Both the position numbers and the translations under genes were made by a program. From positions 6,324,367 to 6,388,366 of the forward strand of contig NC_081339.1 in assembly GCF_022539665.2 (NCBI RefSeq): DNA of 64,000 nt, in the 5' to 3' direction. This stretch comes from Daphnia carinata (Eukaryota > Arthropoda > Branchiopoda > Diplostraca > Daphniidae). Shown piece by piece: positions 44,919 through 57,111 of the stretch. Positions within the stretch are counted from its first letter, which is position 1; each line of letters opens with the position of its first letter. Below the pieces are notes generated by a model. That model saw nothing but the letters and a program-made list of their open reading frames with translations. It was not told the origin of the DNA and did not search any database.

Positions 44919-46069
44919 GAGCCAATTGAATGTTTTGAATGGAATTGGCGAATACTATATTAACGTTCCATTCGTTTTGATTTAAAAAAATAAATTCACA
45001 TACTTTTTGTAACGGGATCGTACGCATGACCTGCGCAATCAAGGGTAAACTGCGAACAAAAGAATTACAGTACCTGATGATCGTGTAGCCTCGAAGGTTT
45101 CCGCGATTACGTAAGCCTCTTAGGTTGCCTGAAAAACTAGCCCATCAACTCGTGCATGATTGACAGCAGAAAACCAGTTCTTAATGCTGAATTGTTTACA
45201 TTTTCACATTTTAAGAATGCCTATGGAGATTTGTTTAGTTTTGTTGCACCAAAGTCGCATCACATTTCATTTCCAGATTCCAGACCTCATGTGGTCTGGA
45301 AAGCGTTTCCATTTCTTTTGTTTTCACCCACTTTTGCTCTTATAGATAGTATCTGAGTGGGATCATTCCGTACACAACACAAATTAGCAATTAACTATTT
45401 CAAAGTAAGAAAAACTTGAAAGTTCCATTTATTTAGGCAACTGCGACACTCAATAAACTTCAACCTTTGGCAGACGAACTTCTTTGCTGAGTCATTGCAC
45501 ACTGCTGCCATCTCTGTCGAGATTTATAGATATATGGCACAGTCCATCTAGACATAGTCTCTTAACTTTATTCATCATCGAATTTGATCACGTAAAGGAC
45601 GCCAACTTTACTGGCACTCTTTTCGGCCGCCAAAAAAGCCTAGGAATTTCACGGACGCCAAAATACCTGAGACGGTTACCAGAAACGACACTGAATGATG
45701 TGACCTGCTCCAATTCCGGCCTCGCCCGTATAAAAGAAGCGAAAACATTTCTACATCGGGATAAATAACGGTGCACGAACGCATATGGAAGCGCCCGGCT
45801 CTATAATCCATTGGAACACTGATAACATTTGCTTTGCTCAAAATCAGGTTTTGAATTCGAGAAAAAAAAATGTTCAGCACTAGGGCATATCATCGCTGTT
45901 ACTAGTCACATTATAGCCAGTCGTTACATTTACGGTGGTGCTCACACATCTTTTATTTGTTTTTGTCTAATGACTATTTTTATATCCGGTTCATGCATTT
46001 TATGGGGACCGATTATGATTTAACTACTAGTAAAATTCCAATAGGTGAATTAATTAATTTTGAATCGCC

Positions 46070-48251
46070 ATGTTTCTTGGTCGACGGTTCCACTTACTTT
46101 GCTTGCTCGTGTTAACGACGTTCGTTCTCAGTGAGTGTAGTGCCAGTTCATTCAAACGCCGATTTCAATCCGTTTCAGCACGTAAGCTGTTTAAAAATTG
46201 GCGTACGAAAGAGGCCAGGACGGATAGGCTTTCGTTCGGCCAGATGCTCAAAAACTGGCCGAAGAAATCGCAAGTTAGTGTTAATAAGCTTTCAGCCGGC
46301 CAGTTGCTCAATAGCTGGAGGAGGAAAGCAAATTCCAGTGATGACCGGTCATCACCTGGCCGGCTGTTGAAAGGTTGGCGACGAAAGATGGAAGTGCAAG
46401 AAGCAAGGACATCCGATCGCCTACCTCAAAATGTCGAAACATCATACACAACAGTAGAGTTTCACTTTAAAGATTGAAATAAGAATAAAGACATTTACCA
46501 TCAAGTTGAATGAACTATCTAATTTTTACAGCCGGAGATTATCAGGCATCGCGGCTACCCTGTCGAAATTCATCACGTGATCAGTGAAGATGGGTTAATT
46601 CAACAACATGCTAAAAAAAAATAATTACGTTCCAACTAAATTACGTGATGGTTTACAGGTACGTTTTGGAACTCCATCGAATTCCAGCCGAACCGTCGGC
46701 AGACGGCACTCCTAGAAAGGCCGTTTTCCTGCAACACGGAGTACTGGAAGCTTCCAGCACTTGGTTCGTCAATCCTTCCGATCGTTCCCTTCGTAATACG
46801 AGCCCAATAAAAACTCGTCTGGAACACTCCTGTTATTAATGATACGCATTTTTTTCAGCGCTATTACTGGCGGACAAGTCTTACGACGTGTGGTTGGGTA
46901 ATTTCCGGGGCAATCGTTATTCCAGGAGACACGTCAGACTCAGTCCCACACAAACTGATTTTTGGAGATTCAGGTAATACATCGCACATTGATAATTAGC
47001 GAGATAAAATGATACAGTATTGTACCTCATTAGCTGGGACGAAATAGGCAATTTCGACATTCCAGCCATAATTAATTACATCCTGTCTGTGACGGGCCTT
47101 CCAACTATATCTTACACCGGGCACTCGTTGGGATGTGGGGTGTTCTTCATCGCTATGGTCAGACATCCGGAACTCAACGCTAAAATCGATCAAATGGTGA
47201 ATTGTAAATTGATTTTCAAATTCGATGCATTCAAATACCTAAATCTTGTTGATATATAAACGCAGCACGCTTTGGCGCCGCTCTCGTCTTTTGCCCATTT
47301 CACTACCGACATTTTCCGTAAATTGGCTCCGTACGGAAATGCCCTAGAGGTTAATATATCAAACTCGCATTCCTTAATTTTGCCTGCAATTTAAAATGAT
47401 TTATTAATTAGACTGTGCTACGGACGGTCGGAACTTGGGGATGGCTCGATAGCGCAGGTGTAGGCGACATCATTCTGCAACAGGCGTGCGCACAAACCTA
47501 TCAACAAGCGAAGCGTTGCCGAAAAGCTTTAAATGTAATTATGGGATTGAACCATGATAATCTGCAACTTGTGCGTAACCGATCGATAATTTTTAAGTTC
47601 AATCAAACCTTTCAAGAGTAACATTTACCCTACCATTTGTTATTAGGAATTAATGCCGTTAGTCAAAGCCAATCTTTTGCACGGAACATCGGTGCCAACG
47701 ATAGCACAATTTGCGCAAAATTACCTGGCAGGTGAAACGTTTCAGGCTTACGATTTTGGACGCAAAGGTAACCTGATGCGCTACGGAACGACCAAGCCTA
47801 TGGCCTACGATCTTAAAACCATTACTGTACCGGTATGATCAGTTACTCGTTTACGAATATTATGTGAAAATTGATTTATTTGGGGAACAAAAAAGGTATA
47901 CGTCTATTCAGGAGGAGCTGATCGGTTAGTAACCCCACAGGTAAGTTTTACCACCTACCCAAATCAAATACATTATTCAAATGTTTCTAATTTAATGACT
48001 GTGTTTTTATCTGGAAATTAGGATGTGGACTGGCTTTTGACTCAACTTGGAAATATAAAACGCTCCGTTCGCATTCAAAATTACAATCACGGAGATTTCC
48101 TTTGGGTACGACTTGAATTCAAGTGGAAGATTGCAAACGTTTTGCTTTCCCAACGTAAATTTTAAAAATTTCTTTGTTAAATTGAATACAGGGAACGGAT
48201 GTCAAAGAAAAGCTTTACAACAGCGTCTTGGCTGATCTACCGCCACCGTAA
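46070..48251 (+). CDS. Acid lipase, tandem copy D, with an expanded propeptide and one intron lost
   Basis: Eleven exons: 46070-46453, 46532-46593, 46659-46792, 46859-46973, 47034-47196, 47266-47349, 47412-47570, 47647-47832, 47896-47940, 48022-48105, 48192-48251; 491 aa. The triad is Ser263 (TGHSLGCG), Asp438 (SGGADRLVTP) and His467 (YNHGDF). The fused exon 47647-47832 equals exons 8+9 of the paralogues (85+101 nt) with no insertion, so that intron was lost cleanly. The propeptide carries four tandem LLxxWxxK elements (KLFKNWRTK, QMLKNWPKK, QLLNSWRRK, RLLKGWRRK), versus one in A and C. The signal peptide is HLLCLLVLTTFVLSECSA. Confidence 0.93.
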
Positions 48252-49293
48252 CCTCAAATCGTTACACTCAGCGATAAGCGATGTGTTGCAACATGCAAAA
48301 ATACAAAGTATTTATTATCACGAGTTGGTTTTTTTAAAATTCCATAATTCTTAAATCCCCCATTAGTGGAAATACCCAAAATCCACCCTGTTCTTCTGAC
48401 TGTTTCTCTGAATGTTTTCGTTCGTAGGCACTTAAGAAAAGAGGGTATCATTAAACATGAATATCAAGGTAACCCACTTGATATTCACCTTTAAAAATCT
48501 ACTGGCAAATAAAAACAAAAATCGCTGGAACAGGTTTAGCAGGTATCCAGCGAGACGATGCGCCAGACGCCTACATGAATTATATTTCATACGGCCAAGT
48601 TCAATTGTTCTCCCGGCTTTTGCCGACGGACGTCAAAAAAACGAGTTTTTCTTAGAGAGGAAAATGCTTTCTATTATTGAATGGCTATGCAAATGCAAAC
48701 TGGAGAATGTTTGGACTGGTGACCCAATTTTTTGCGTAAAAAGCCTCGAGTTCTTCAAAAGCCGTTGCCTCAGCGTTTAGTACATTTGTTTTTTGACATC
48801 CGTGTGGCATTCGTGCCTGTACGCAAATGGGTGGTCTGTCGGGTTTTCACGACATGCCCAAATACTTTGCTTTTCAAAATGTAGACATAGTTGTGCAAGA
48901 ACCATTTGATTGAAAAACCCTTCAGCTGCTCTGATTTCATTTGGACATTGAAACGAGCGAAAAGTTCCGTCTTCTTGTCGGGGGAGGCAAACGGCCATAC
49001 GACCAATCTGGCCATAAATGGTGGACCAGCTGATACGTCTGGAACAATCCAAAATGACGTCTGTTTTTAGGAAGTACGAAGGAACAAAGTCGTTGTTACG
49101 ATTCTGCGATAGGCGTTTGAACCGAAATAGGCTGCCCACAAAAACAACCAATTTCCTTATTCTACTGAATAGATTCAGATTACAGAAACCGCATTTTCCC
49201 GGATGTATCAGCTAAAATCAAAGGCAGCGAGCGGCTGGCATAACTACAATTGAATCAACAGCAGTAACGTTAGTAATTATCCAGCAAACAAGA
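48252..49293. other. Intergenic region with a second decayed lipase fragment
   Basis: About 48470-48660 parallels 44405-44620 (TTGATATTCACCTTTAAA..., then GCGCCAGACGCCTACATGAATTA), but with frameshifts. The rest shows nothing coding. Confidence 0.5.
48470..48660 (+). pseudogene. Second decayed lipase 3' exon
   Basis: It aligns by eye with the fragment after lipase C but no frame stays open across it. It sits about 220 bp after the lipase D stop, like its counterpart 190 bp after lipase C, marking the duplication unit's right side. Confidence 0.4.
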
Positions 49294-51144
49294 ATGATTT
49301 GGCTAACTGTTCTAGCAATGCTTTTAGCTGCTAACGTTCACAGTCAATCAGGAATTGCTTCTCATGGGGCTGAATTACAAATCTTGCATAACGTATTCTG
49401 CTCAGTGCCTTACGCCAACTTCCGCGTCGATGTTTACGAGCACGTCGATAATCAAACGACGACCACGCAAAGCAGCAAAAAGTATTTTTACGCCCCCATT
49501 GCTTTACTGGACCATCAAAGTGCCAGTTGTGTCTACAACAAGGACACCCAACAAAACGAGATGCGATTTCGAGTTGACATGTGGAACGACAAGATTGAAC
49601 ACCAAGTGATTGAATATTTAACAAATTTTATGGGTCAACAAGTGAACGCTACTCAAGTGCAAGTTGTTCCATTAGAGAACGTGGCACTGACCACCAATGG
49701 GACGTCGACCATCTGCAAGTTAAGAAACGATTGGGTTCCGTATCGCAAATCAATGTGGTTTAACCTGTCGTGTTTGCTTCAAAAGACTTGCAATCAACTG
49801 GCTACGGAAATGCGGACGAATCCCTCACTATTTGAACATTTGAAACTGTTGTACAGCCCTGGTTCAACAGCATCGCAAACATTCGCCAACACTCAGTATC
49901 ATGATATCCATCTGGTTCGAGACTCGGCTCCTACGGCTGACGATTGGGCTCAATTAGTGGCAAACCATAACGATACGAGCAAACAATTGAATGGTATACA
50001 AGTGGCCTGTACTATTTGGATTGAAATGAATCAAAGATTTTGTTTTGTTTTGTAGAAATGAAGGTGATGATGGGAGCTTTGGGAAAGACATTAAACGGTA
50101 AATATATCTTTGATGTTTAAATGGGAAAGATGGAAAAGACTTAATACCCAAAATGTTTTGCAGAATCTAAAAGTATTCGGGAGGAAGTTCGGAAATTGCC
50201 AGGTAATGTTTGAACGAAATACGAAGAAATGGTTACTTACAGTTGTGTCATTTGTTGCAGAAATTGCGAGACGCTCGTCGGAAACTATGGGTCGTCTGAC
50301 AGACACGAACATCACCGTCCAGGTACTGAAGAACCAATTGGCAGGTAACATTTCAAACTGAAATTTGGAAAGCCAAAAACAATACATTAATGATCAATGA
50401 TTCAATCCCATAGATATTACACAGCAGCTTGACGTCACAAAGCAAAACTTTACGGAAGAATTAAACGGTAAGTTAATTATTTCATTTAGAAAAATAAATC
50501 ATCAATTAAATAAAATCAATTATTCTAAAGAAAACAAAATTGCCATCGAATCATTGAAAAAGGAGTTGGTCGGTTAGTTTCTTATTTCTGGTTCGCTCAT
50601 AAATTCGGTGAAGTTATAATTCATTTATTCCTGTAGAAATAAACAGACGCTCGGAAGATAATTCGATGCAACTGAGAAACGTGAAAGCTGAATGGCTTAA
50701 GGAGGCTAAAGGTACAACTTTTAACACATAACTAATCAATTATATAACAAAGCCAAGCGTATGATAATAATCCAAAGTATCGATAAGATTAAGTTTATTA
50801 CTCCTTTTCTTGTATAAGAATGGTGGGCAGGACTGCAGACGACAACATCCAGGCCAACTACATCCCCAACTCCGCAATTTGACTGCACAGGCAAAACGAA
50901 TGGAACCTATGCCAATCCGGCATCAAAGTGCTCAAGTATCTTTTACACGTGCAGCAACGGAAAGGCTGCCACGTCCGTAAGTGTTGCATAAAAAAAACGA
51001 ACGCACAGCCTTAAGTATTTCATGACTATTAACATTGAATCGTGATTCTAGAACTGCCCGCCAGGAACAGTTTATCACCCAAAGAAAAAGGAGTGCTTGT
51101 GGATTACTAACGTGGAAGGATGTCCGAAACCCGCATCACGTTAG
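49294..51144 (+). CDS. Secreted protein: novel N-terminal domain, mini-exon stalk, C-terminal chitin-binding domain
   Basis: Nine exons: 49294-49993, 50056-50097, 50164-50202, 50261-50344, 50414-50467, 50531-50572, 50637-50711, 50819-50976, 51052-51144; 428 aa. A signal peptide (WLTVLAMLLAANVHSQ) leads into a domain of about 215 residues, all in exon 1, that I do not recognise; it has several N-glycosylation sites and paired cysteines. Six mini-exons, all phase 1-1, encode a charged helical, probably coiled-coil, stalk of about 112 residues. The C-terminus is a CBM14/peritrophin-A domain (FDCTGKTNGTYANP, CSSIFYTCSNGKA, NCPPGTVYHPKKKEC, GC) that binds chitin. It probably acts in peritrophic matrix or cuticle. 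Confidence 0.82.
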
Positions 51145-51515
51145 CACCAGACATTTTCGCTGTTTTCAAATAACCTCTCAAAAGAAATTGCATAACTAAT
51201 TACTGGTTATTTCGCATGAAGTAGCCTACTGCTGAAGGGAGGACTTAATTTGAAATAAACATATTTCCCCATATCGTGTAGTTTAATCTAATAAAAGTAA
51301 AGACACCCCTGACCTTCTCCAATTCATAAGTAGTTTCTAATACGTCGGATTGCGTTTAGCCTACGTTTTTACGGCAAATTGTTCTGCGAAAGAACAACGT
51401 TGGTGGTAAGCGTCACGAAGCAGTCGACAGAGTACCAATACAAATCAAATTGGCAGGTGACAAGGATTAGTTTCTAGACATCTAGTAGAACTTGCTCACC
51501 TTGAATAAAAACAGC
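51145..51515. other. Short intergenic region
   Basis: It contains AATAAA near 51254 (3' end of the chitin-binding gene). Nothing else is seen. Confidence 0.5.
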
Positions 51516-52600
51516 ATGTCGGAACCAGCTGTTGATCTGAGTCTATGCAGCCAGTGCTGGGCACCATTCGACGCTGGAGAACATCAACCGAAATTACTCC
51601 AATGTCCATTCCATCCAATGGCCACTGTCTGCCTCCAGTGTCTCAAAGTACCTGAACCAAAATTTCAATTGATTAGTTAAAGACATCCTTTTAATTCATA
51701 TGTATATTGTGTAAGTCTGAAAAAGGATGTTTGAATGACGACTGCGACACGTGTCGAGATGCCTGTGCCATCTGGTCACTGGACGATTTGCCATTGAATA
51801 TTTACGCACTCCAATTAGCCGAATGGAAGAGCACTAACGCCAATTCACAGTAAGTCATTGAATGTTGTACACCTTAGCTGCGGTATTTAATTAAAAGCAA
51901 TAACCAAACTGCGTTTTTAGAACTACTTTTCCTCAAGACCAAGAGGAGAACAAATCTAGTTTTGATTACCATCGCTGTCCGTTTGTGTTGACGTTCTACA
52001 TGGGTGAAGTCGAACTGGGTGAAGTTCATATCATGACATCTCCATTGGTGATCCAGCACAAGTTCGTCCAAACTCTGGGTGAATACTGCTTCGGCGTGTC
52101 CAGGGAGTTCCTAATTTTTGGTGAACCACAGGTACATAAGTTAATTAACAATTCATAATTTGTACAAATTGAAAAAATTTAATTTCAACTTTTGTACCGT
52201 TCAGTTCAAACCCAATTCATTCTACATGTTGGAATGCTTCAATATGGATTTTCAGCCGTTGGAGTCGGACGTCATGGTCTTCGCTGATCCTTCAAAGATG
52301 GCATCGATAGTCCAAGAAGAACTAGAGAATCTTGACGTCGCTCTTGAACCCAGTTTTGACGAAGATGGAAGATTGATCAATTTCAAATGTCTCTTCTTTC
52401 TGAAATCTACTGCCACAGCGATGGAGATAGCAATCAAGAAGTCGGCCGAAACCATATGGGGCAAGGTTACACGAGGCACTTCAGTACTGGAGTGGTTAGC
52501 TAATATTCCTGAAGGTGAACATCATCCACGGGGTATGAAAACTGTAGTTAGGCTCACTCTGGAAACTCGCAATCCTACTGATGATTCTTCCTCCTCTTGA
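51516..52600 (+). CDS. RING-like / cyclophilin-like protein lacking the USP9X-like scaffold
   Basis: Four exons: 51516-51647, 51716-51849, 51921-52131, 52205-52600; 290 aa, in frame. The first exon (132 nt, same length as in the gene at 13843) encodes a RING-like pattern C11xxC14, C30xxH33, C39xxC42, completed by a Cys cluster in exon 2 (GCLNDDCDTCRDAC). Exons 3-4 match the C-terminal part of the chimeric genes: PFVLTFYMGEVELGEVHI with KFVQTLGEYCF resembles a cyclophilin N-terminal strand and helix, and TIWGKVTRGTSVLEWL resembles the cyclophilin VFGKVxxGMxVV end. The FHRIIPGF and QGGD active-site motifs are absent. It is best read as the compact relative of the 735-aa proteins. Function is unknown; E3-ligase activity is inference. 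Confidence 0.75.
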
Positions 52601-52902
52601 ATGTTGTTTCCTTCGTCAATAACAAAAAAAAATCAATTAAATATTTGAATTTGCATAACCTAGACGTGTCCAACTGTGTAATTATCGTGACTCGACATAT
52701 ACCCAAGTTGTTCATCCCTACAATCTTGGCAGGGGCTTTGACGTCAAAAGTTCAAAGTAGAAACATCTGGGTAATGGCATTAGGTACGAACAAATGCAAT
52801 TACTCAGCTGCCTTGTTTTTTGTTGTCACGGCAACGCTATCAGTTAGTACCAGATCATTACCATAAAACGGGAGTTGTTGTTTGGGTGTCTGGATAGCAG
52901 AG
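52601..52902. other. Short intergenic region
   Basis: No promoter element or gene is recognised beyond short open frames. Confidence 0.4.
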
Positions 52903-53952
52903 ATGTGGCATCTCCTTGTGGCTTACATCATTGTCGCGATTGCTGTGCCTCATTTCTCCAAAGGTAATGAACGTTTACAGAACTGAATTGCGATTTCAAA
53001 ACTTGATTACTTTACGAACTGTTAGGTTGTGAATATGTGATACTGACCGAACCTAATGGCTACATCAACTCGCCCTACTATCCCGGCGAGTACGAGGATT
53101 ACGCCGATTGTCGTTGGCTCATCCAAGCCCCCGAACAGTATAGGATAATAGTTTATTTTATGGGCAATTTCACTACTCAAACGGGATTTGATCGACTTAC
53201 GGTAGGTATATACGCTTGTGTACAGTTAAGCAATAGCCACGTTTAATCCTCGTAATTTGGCCTGTTGAAAAGTTTTATGACGGTGCCACCACTACCTCCG
53301 CCGTAATGCTTGATTGGAGCGGGCACGAATATTTCTATCCTTGGATCACGTCTAAAACAAATAGAATGTTGATACAATTTACATCTCTTAGAGGTCAAAG
53401 CGAAACCGGATTCAAGTTACGTTATTATACGGTATTAAAAGAACAAGAATCCTTGAAAAAAAAAAAATGAAACATAAGCTTTGAATACCAATAATTTGCA
53501 GGAGAAGAAGCAAGAGTGTGGCGGATTTCTGTTCTTCCCAAGTGGCACGATATCCAGTCCCGGATTTCCGGCAGACCCAAACTATTACGATAACAACGTC
53601 GACTGCGTATGGGATATAGAAGCTCCAGTAAATCAGATAATTATTCTCCAGTTCAGCAACTTCAGGACGGAGCCAGGCAGGGATACTGTCACAGTACTAG
53701 ACAAAATTTTAACAACACAAAATTCTATTCAATTAGACTTACAATTATTTACCTTTCAAGGTGATTGATCCAGCACTCACGAATCCTATTGTGATGATTC
53801 ACAGTGGGATGATTATCCCTCCGGTAACCGTTTCGCAGGGCAATAAGTTGACGGTTCGCTTCCAGTCAGACGCTTACATGCACGATATACCTGGATTTAT
53901 CGCCCAATATTCTATGGTCGATCAGTTCCTAGAAAATTCACTTTTAGCATAA
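52903..53952 (+). CDS. Secreted two-CUB-domain protein
   Basis: Five exons: 52903-52963, 53026-53201, 53273-53431, 53502-53693, 53761-53952; 259 aa. A signal peptide (LLVAYIIVAIAVPHF) is followed by two CUB domains. The first begins CEYVILTEPNGYINSPYYPG with the DCRWLI block and ends GFKLRYY. The second begins ECGGFLFFPSGTISSPGFP with DCVWDI and ends GFIAQYS. Each CUB is split across two exons at the same internal position (T|FYDG and T|VIDP), showing internal duplication. CUB modules mediate extracellular protein binding; no protease domain is attached. A poly-A signal lies near 53987. Confidence 0.9.
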
Positions 53953-54195
53953 AAAGTGTTGCTGGTTCACATCTTCGGACTTCTTCTAATAAAAGGTCGC
54001 CGAATCCAAAACATCATCATTTATTTTTAAACGGCTCACCGTAAAGATGTGATTACTCACGAGCATTCAGGAGGTAGGAATCTATGATGTTAGCAGAAAA
54101 TTCGGTTAAAATTCAAAAAGTGGAACGGTGAAAGACGGAGTCGGTTATAATCGCCAAGTCAGGGCAGGAAATAAAGAGTATAAGCTTAAAGCTAA

Positions 54196-56223
54196 TCAGT
54201 AAAGCTGTGGTAAAGGTTTTTTAACATGATTCTGGCCCTTCATAAAGTCCAAAGACACAATTATTGGACTTTCATGGCCCTTGATGGGAGTGGTACGGAA
54301 GAATCCGAACAACACAACTTGATACTCATCAGCCACCATGCCTCCGCCGACACACGAGCATAAATTCTCTGTGCTCCCTATTCTATGCAATAGGGCTTTG
54401 TCGGCCGGCACGGCGTGATCGAGCACAGTATGTAAATCCCACTGTTTAAGCTCTCCAGTGCCGTTAACACTTACAATGTACTTGTCGGAGATAATCCTAA
54501 ATAAACATTGTTTTAGGTGATATAGTCCTTCACTATCTAAAACAATACATTAAGTTATCTTTTACGCACCGAAGGTCGACTATTTTCTCCTTGTCAAGGT
54601 TCACATCCCAAATTGACTTGCCCGTCTTTGTATTCCAAACCCTTTAGACAGGAATAATTGGTAAATGATTTAACTCTCGAATTTATTAAAAATATGTATA
54701 AAAATTACCTTAAAAATTGACTATTAGAAACCTGGGTACCGATGACGAGCAGTCCATCAAGGTAATGGTATGCAGATACGACACCTTGAACTGAAATTGA
54801 ATGAAGTGGAGTAAAGGAATCGGTTGAGCGGATTTCAAAGATTTCTTCGGACGGGCCACGGCCACTTCTTGAGCGGATAAAAAGGATGGTGTAAACATCA
54901 TCCATGTACAAATTGACTAACTCTTCAACGTTCTCGTCCAGCTGTAACTGATGAGCAATTATCATGTGTTTGATGTCACTTATTTTCCTCAAGGTGAGGA
55001 AATATGAAGTTGTGGTATACTAAATGATGCACGAACAGAAGATATCAATTGAATCATGATAACCAAACATAATAAAACAATCATACCAAATAAGAAAGAA
55101 GAAACTGTCGTTTGGGGCTAAGGATAACTTTTTCTGTCACGTAATTATCTTGGTCGTCCTCGTCTACGCTATGGTTGTTGGGCCAATCAAAATCCCGGAA
55201 TGTGTGCAGCTATACGAATTTAGAAGCAATTAAATAAGTAAAAGGCATTTGAAGCAATAAAGAACACTTACAGTTTCTTTTGTTTTTCGCCATATGACAT
55301 CTACCACCCCATTGCCATATCCAACTACTAGAAGCTCGTCGCTGAAATCGAAACACGATACAAAACAATGGTGGTGTTGATTTCCACTGGAATCAGTGCG
55401 AGAAGGAATTGACTAAAGAGAAACAATGAATGATGTTGCTGAACAGTGTACAAAGCAGTAAAACAACCACACCTCTTCCAAATCAAGGGACCATCGGTTG
55501 AAAAACTGAAATGTCCTTTCTGAATCCACATGGCGAACAATGTGCTTTTCATCCATTAGAAACGTGATTGAATTAACAGGACCTATAACTGCTCCACGAT
55601 GCACAATTTCTTCTTGATAATTTCCTGTCGTCCAGTTTTTTTCTAGGATCTATCACACAAATTAAAAGTTAAATATAATTCTAATAAGTATAAAAACATA
55701 TCCATACATTTAGTGAATCAGCAATAGTAAGACATGTTGTTCTGAAAAGCTCTTGCTCACTCCAAAGTACTTGTTCTTCATCTTCTTCTACGACTAATGC
55801 AATATCGGAATTGGTTTGCTGCTTTCTTACAATACTGTTCATTTTTTTCCATGGTGGATATAATACAACCTGAAAGCAGAGAAAATGTTCTTAACCACTT
55901 CTCAATTGCTGTTATTTTAGTACTTTGCATATTTAACAGATAAATGTACAAGCAAATGGAAGGATTGTGCCACATGTTAGCTTACATTTCTTTTAAAAAG
56001 CTTTTCCCATAACTTTCCGTTAATTATGATCTCTTTCCAGACAGGTGACACTCTTTCGGCTGCGTGCAAGTCATTTACATCTAAGTATTGAAAAATTTCA
56101 ACTGCAATTTCTTCCAGCAATTTCCATCCTTCAAAAGCAAATAACAAAATCAACAAAAATAGCAAAAGGCAAAGCAATGCAAGCTCAAATGGCTATACTT
56201 TGAAGACTATAAATGATATCCAT
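54196..56223 (-). CDS. F-box protein with WD40-like repeats (SCF substrate receptor)
   Basis: Nine exons: 56199-56223, 55986-56128, 55708-55869, 55473-55649, 55272-55412, 55087-55209, 54709-55019, 54570-54641, 54196-54496; 484 aa. The N-terminus carries an F-box (LLEEIAVEIFQYLDVNDLHA, then AERVSPVWKEIIINGKLWEK), which binds SKP1 and recruits substrates to a cullin-1 ubiquitin ligase. Downstream strands such as VNSITFLMDEKHIVRHVDSE, ELLVVGYGNGVVDVIWR and VWNTKTGKSIWDVNLDKEKI look like beta-propeller blades, although WD dipeptides are degenerate. All junctions keep frame. I cannot name the orthologue. It is convergent with the CUB gene, 243 bp apart. Confidence 0.8.
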
Positions 56224-57111
56224 TTTAGCGGCTGGATTAAGATGTGTGAAGCCTAGATTGCACTATTAAAGGCTTTCAATTCAACGTGACAAACACCTGA
56301 TTACTCAAAGACACACAAAAAAAAGCAGACGACGGTAAATGACTAAAAAAACTGGAGAGTCCTTGGGCCACGTTCTGTACGTAGCAGTGACAACTCCTTT
56401 GTGATGAGAGAGCGCCTTTTCTTCGAAGAGAAAGTTTGGGTCCTTGATTTTCTCCCCTCCCCCAACTCTACCGGACAAAGGTTGTTGCGGCAGATTCCAG
56501 TTTTTGTTTCGTTTCCTGATTCTAGGACATTCAACTCGGCCAAGTCAAATGTAATAAAAATAAGGGTACACAGATGATAAAAAGGAAAAAACCAAACCAC
56601 TAGAACCACATGCGAACCTAAAAACACAAATGTGGAATTTGGCACTATTATGTACTTAATGATGTGGTTTTGCCGACGACAGGTGGGGCATGGAATTCAT
56701 AAACGACGCGGTCAATCAAAATATCAAGGGCAAGCCACGATAAATAGAAGGATGCACCAAGTGATAATGTTAAACTAAAATCTTCATTTCCTGCTTGCCT
56801 CCTTTCGTTCTGGCGCGGTAAATATTGATACAGCGTTGAAATTATCAAGGACAGCGCATTTCACAAAAGGCTAGAGCGTTGCGAAACTTACTGCGTAGTC
56901 TTCGGTTTCCGTTTGGAAACATTGTTTTGCTTGGCTGCCCACCTGCAATGTGTTTGTTACAAGATAAAGAAATGTCATTACAATTAGAAACAATTTGTAT
57001 GTCGAATAAAGGCAAAACACGGTTGTTTGTAAGGGCAAGTCAGAACGGAAGATTAGAATCTAGAATGCGCAATTATTTTCAAGGGTATTCAACCCTGAAC
57101 CTTTTGCACAA
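56224..57111. other. Intergenic region between two minus-strand genes
   Basis: About 890 bp. A 100-codon minus frame (56343-56645) has no start context or family resemblance. It should include the F-box gene promoter. Confidence 0.45.

Larger units (their letters stand above)
44215..46069. other. Spacer between lipases C and D with a decayed lipase piece and a tRNA
   Basis: It contains a lipase-like fragment (about 44405-44525), a tRNA-Cys (44847-44918) and a TATAAAAG box near 45728. The tail near 45902 resembles the B/C promoter block. Confidence 0.6.

Noticed and set aside
56343-56645. 100-codon minus frame upstream of the F-box gene
   Set aside because: Hydrophobic start then low-complexity sequence; no family match and no consistent splice sites.
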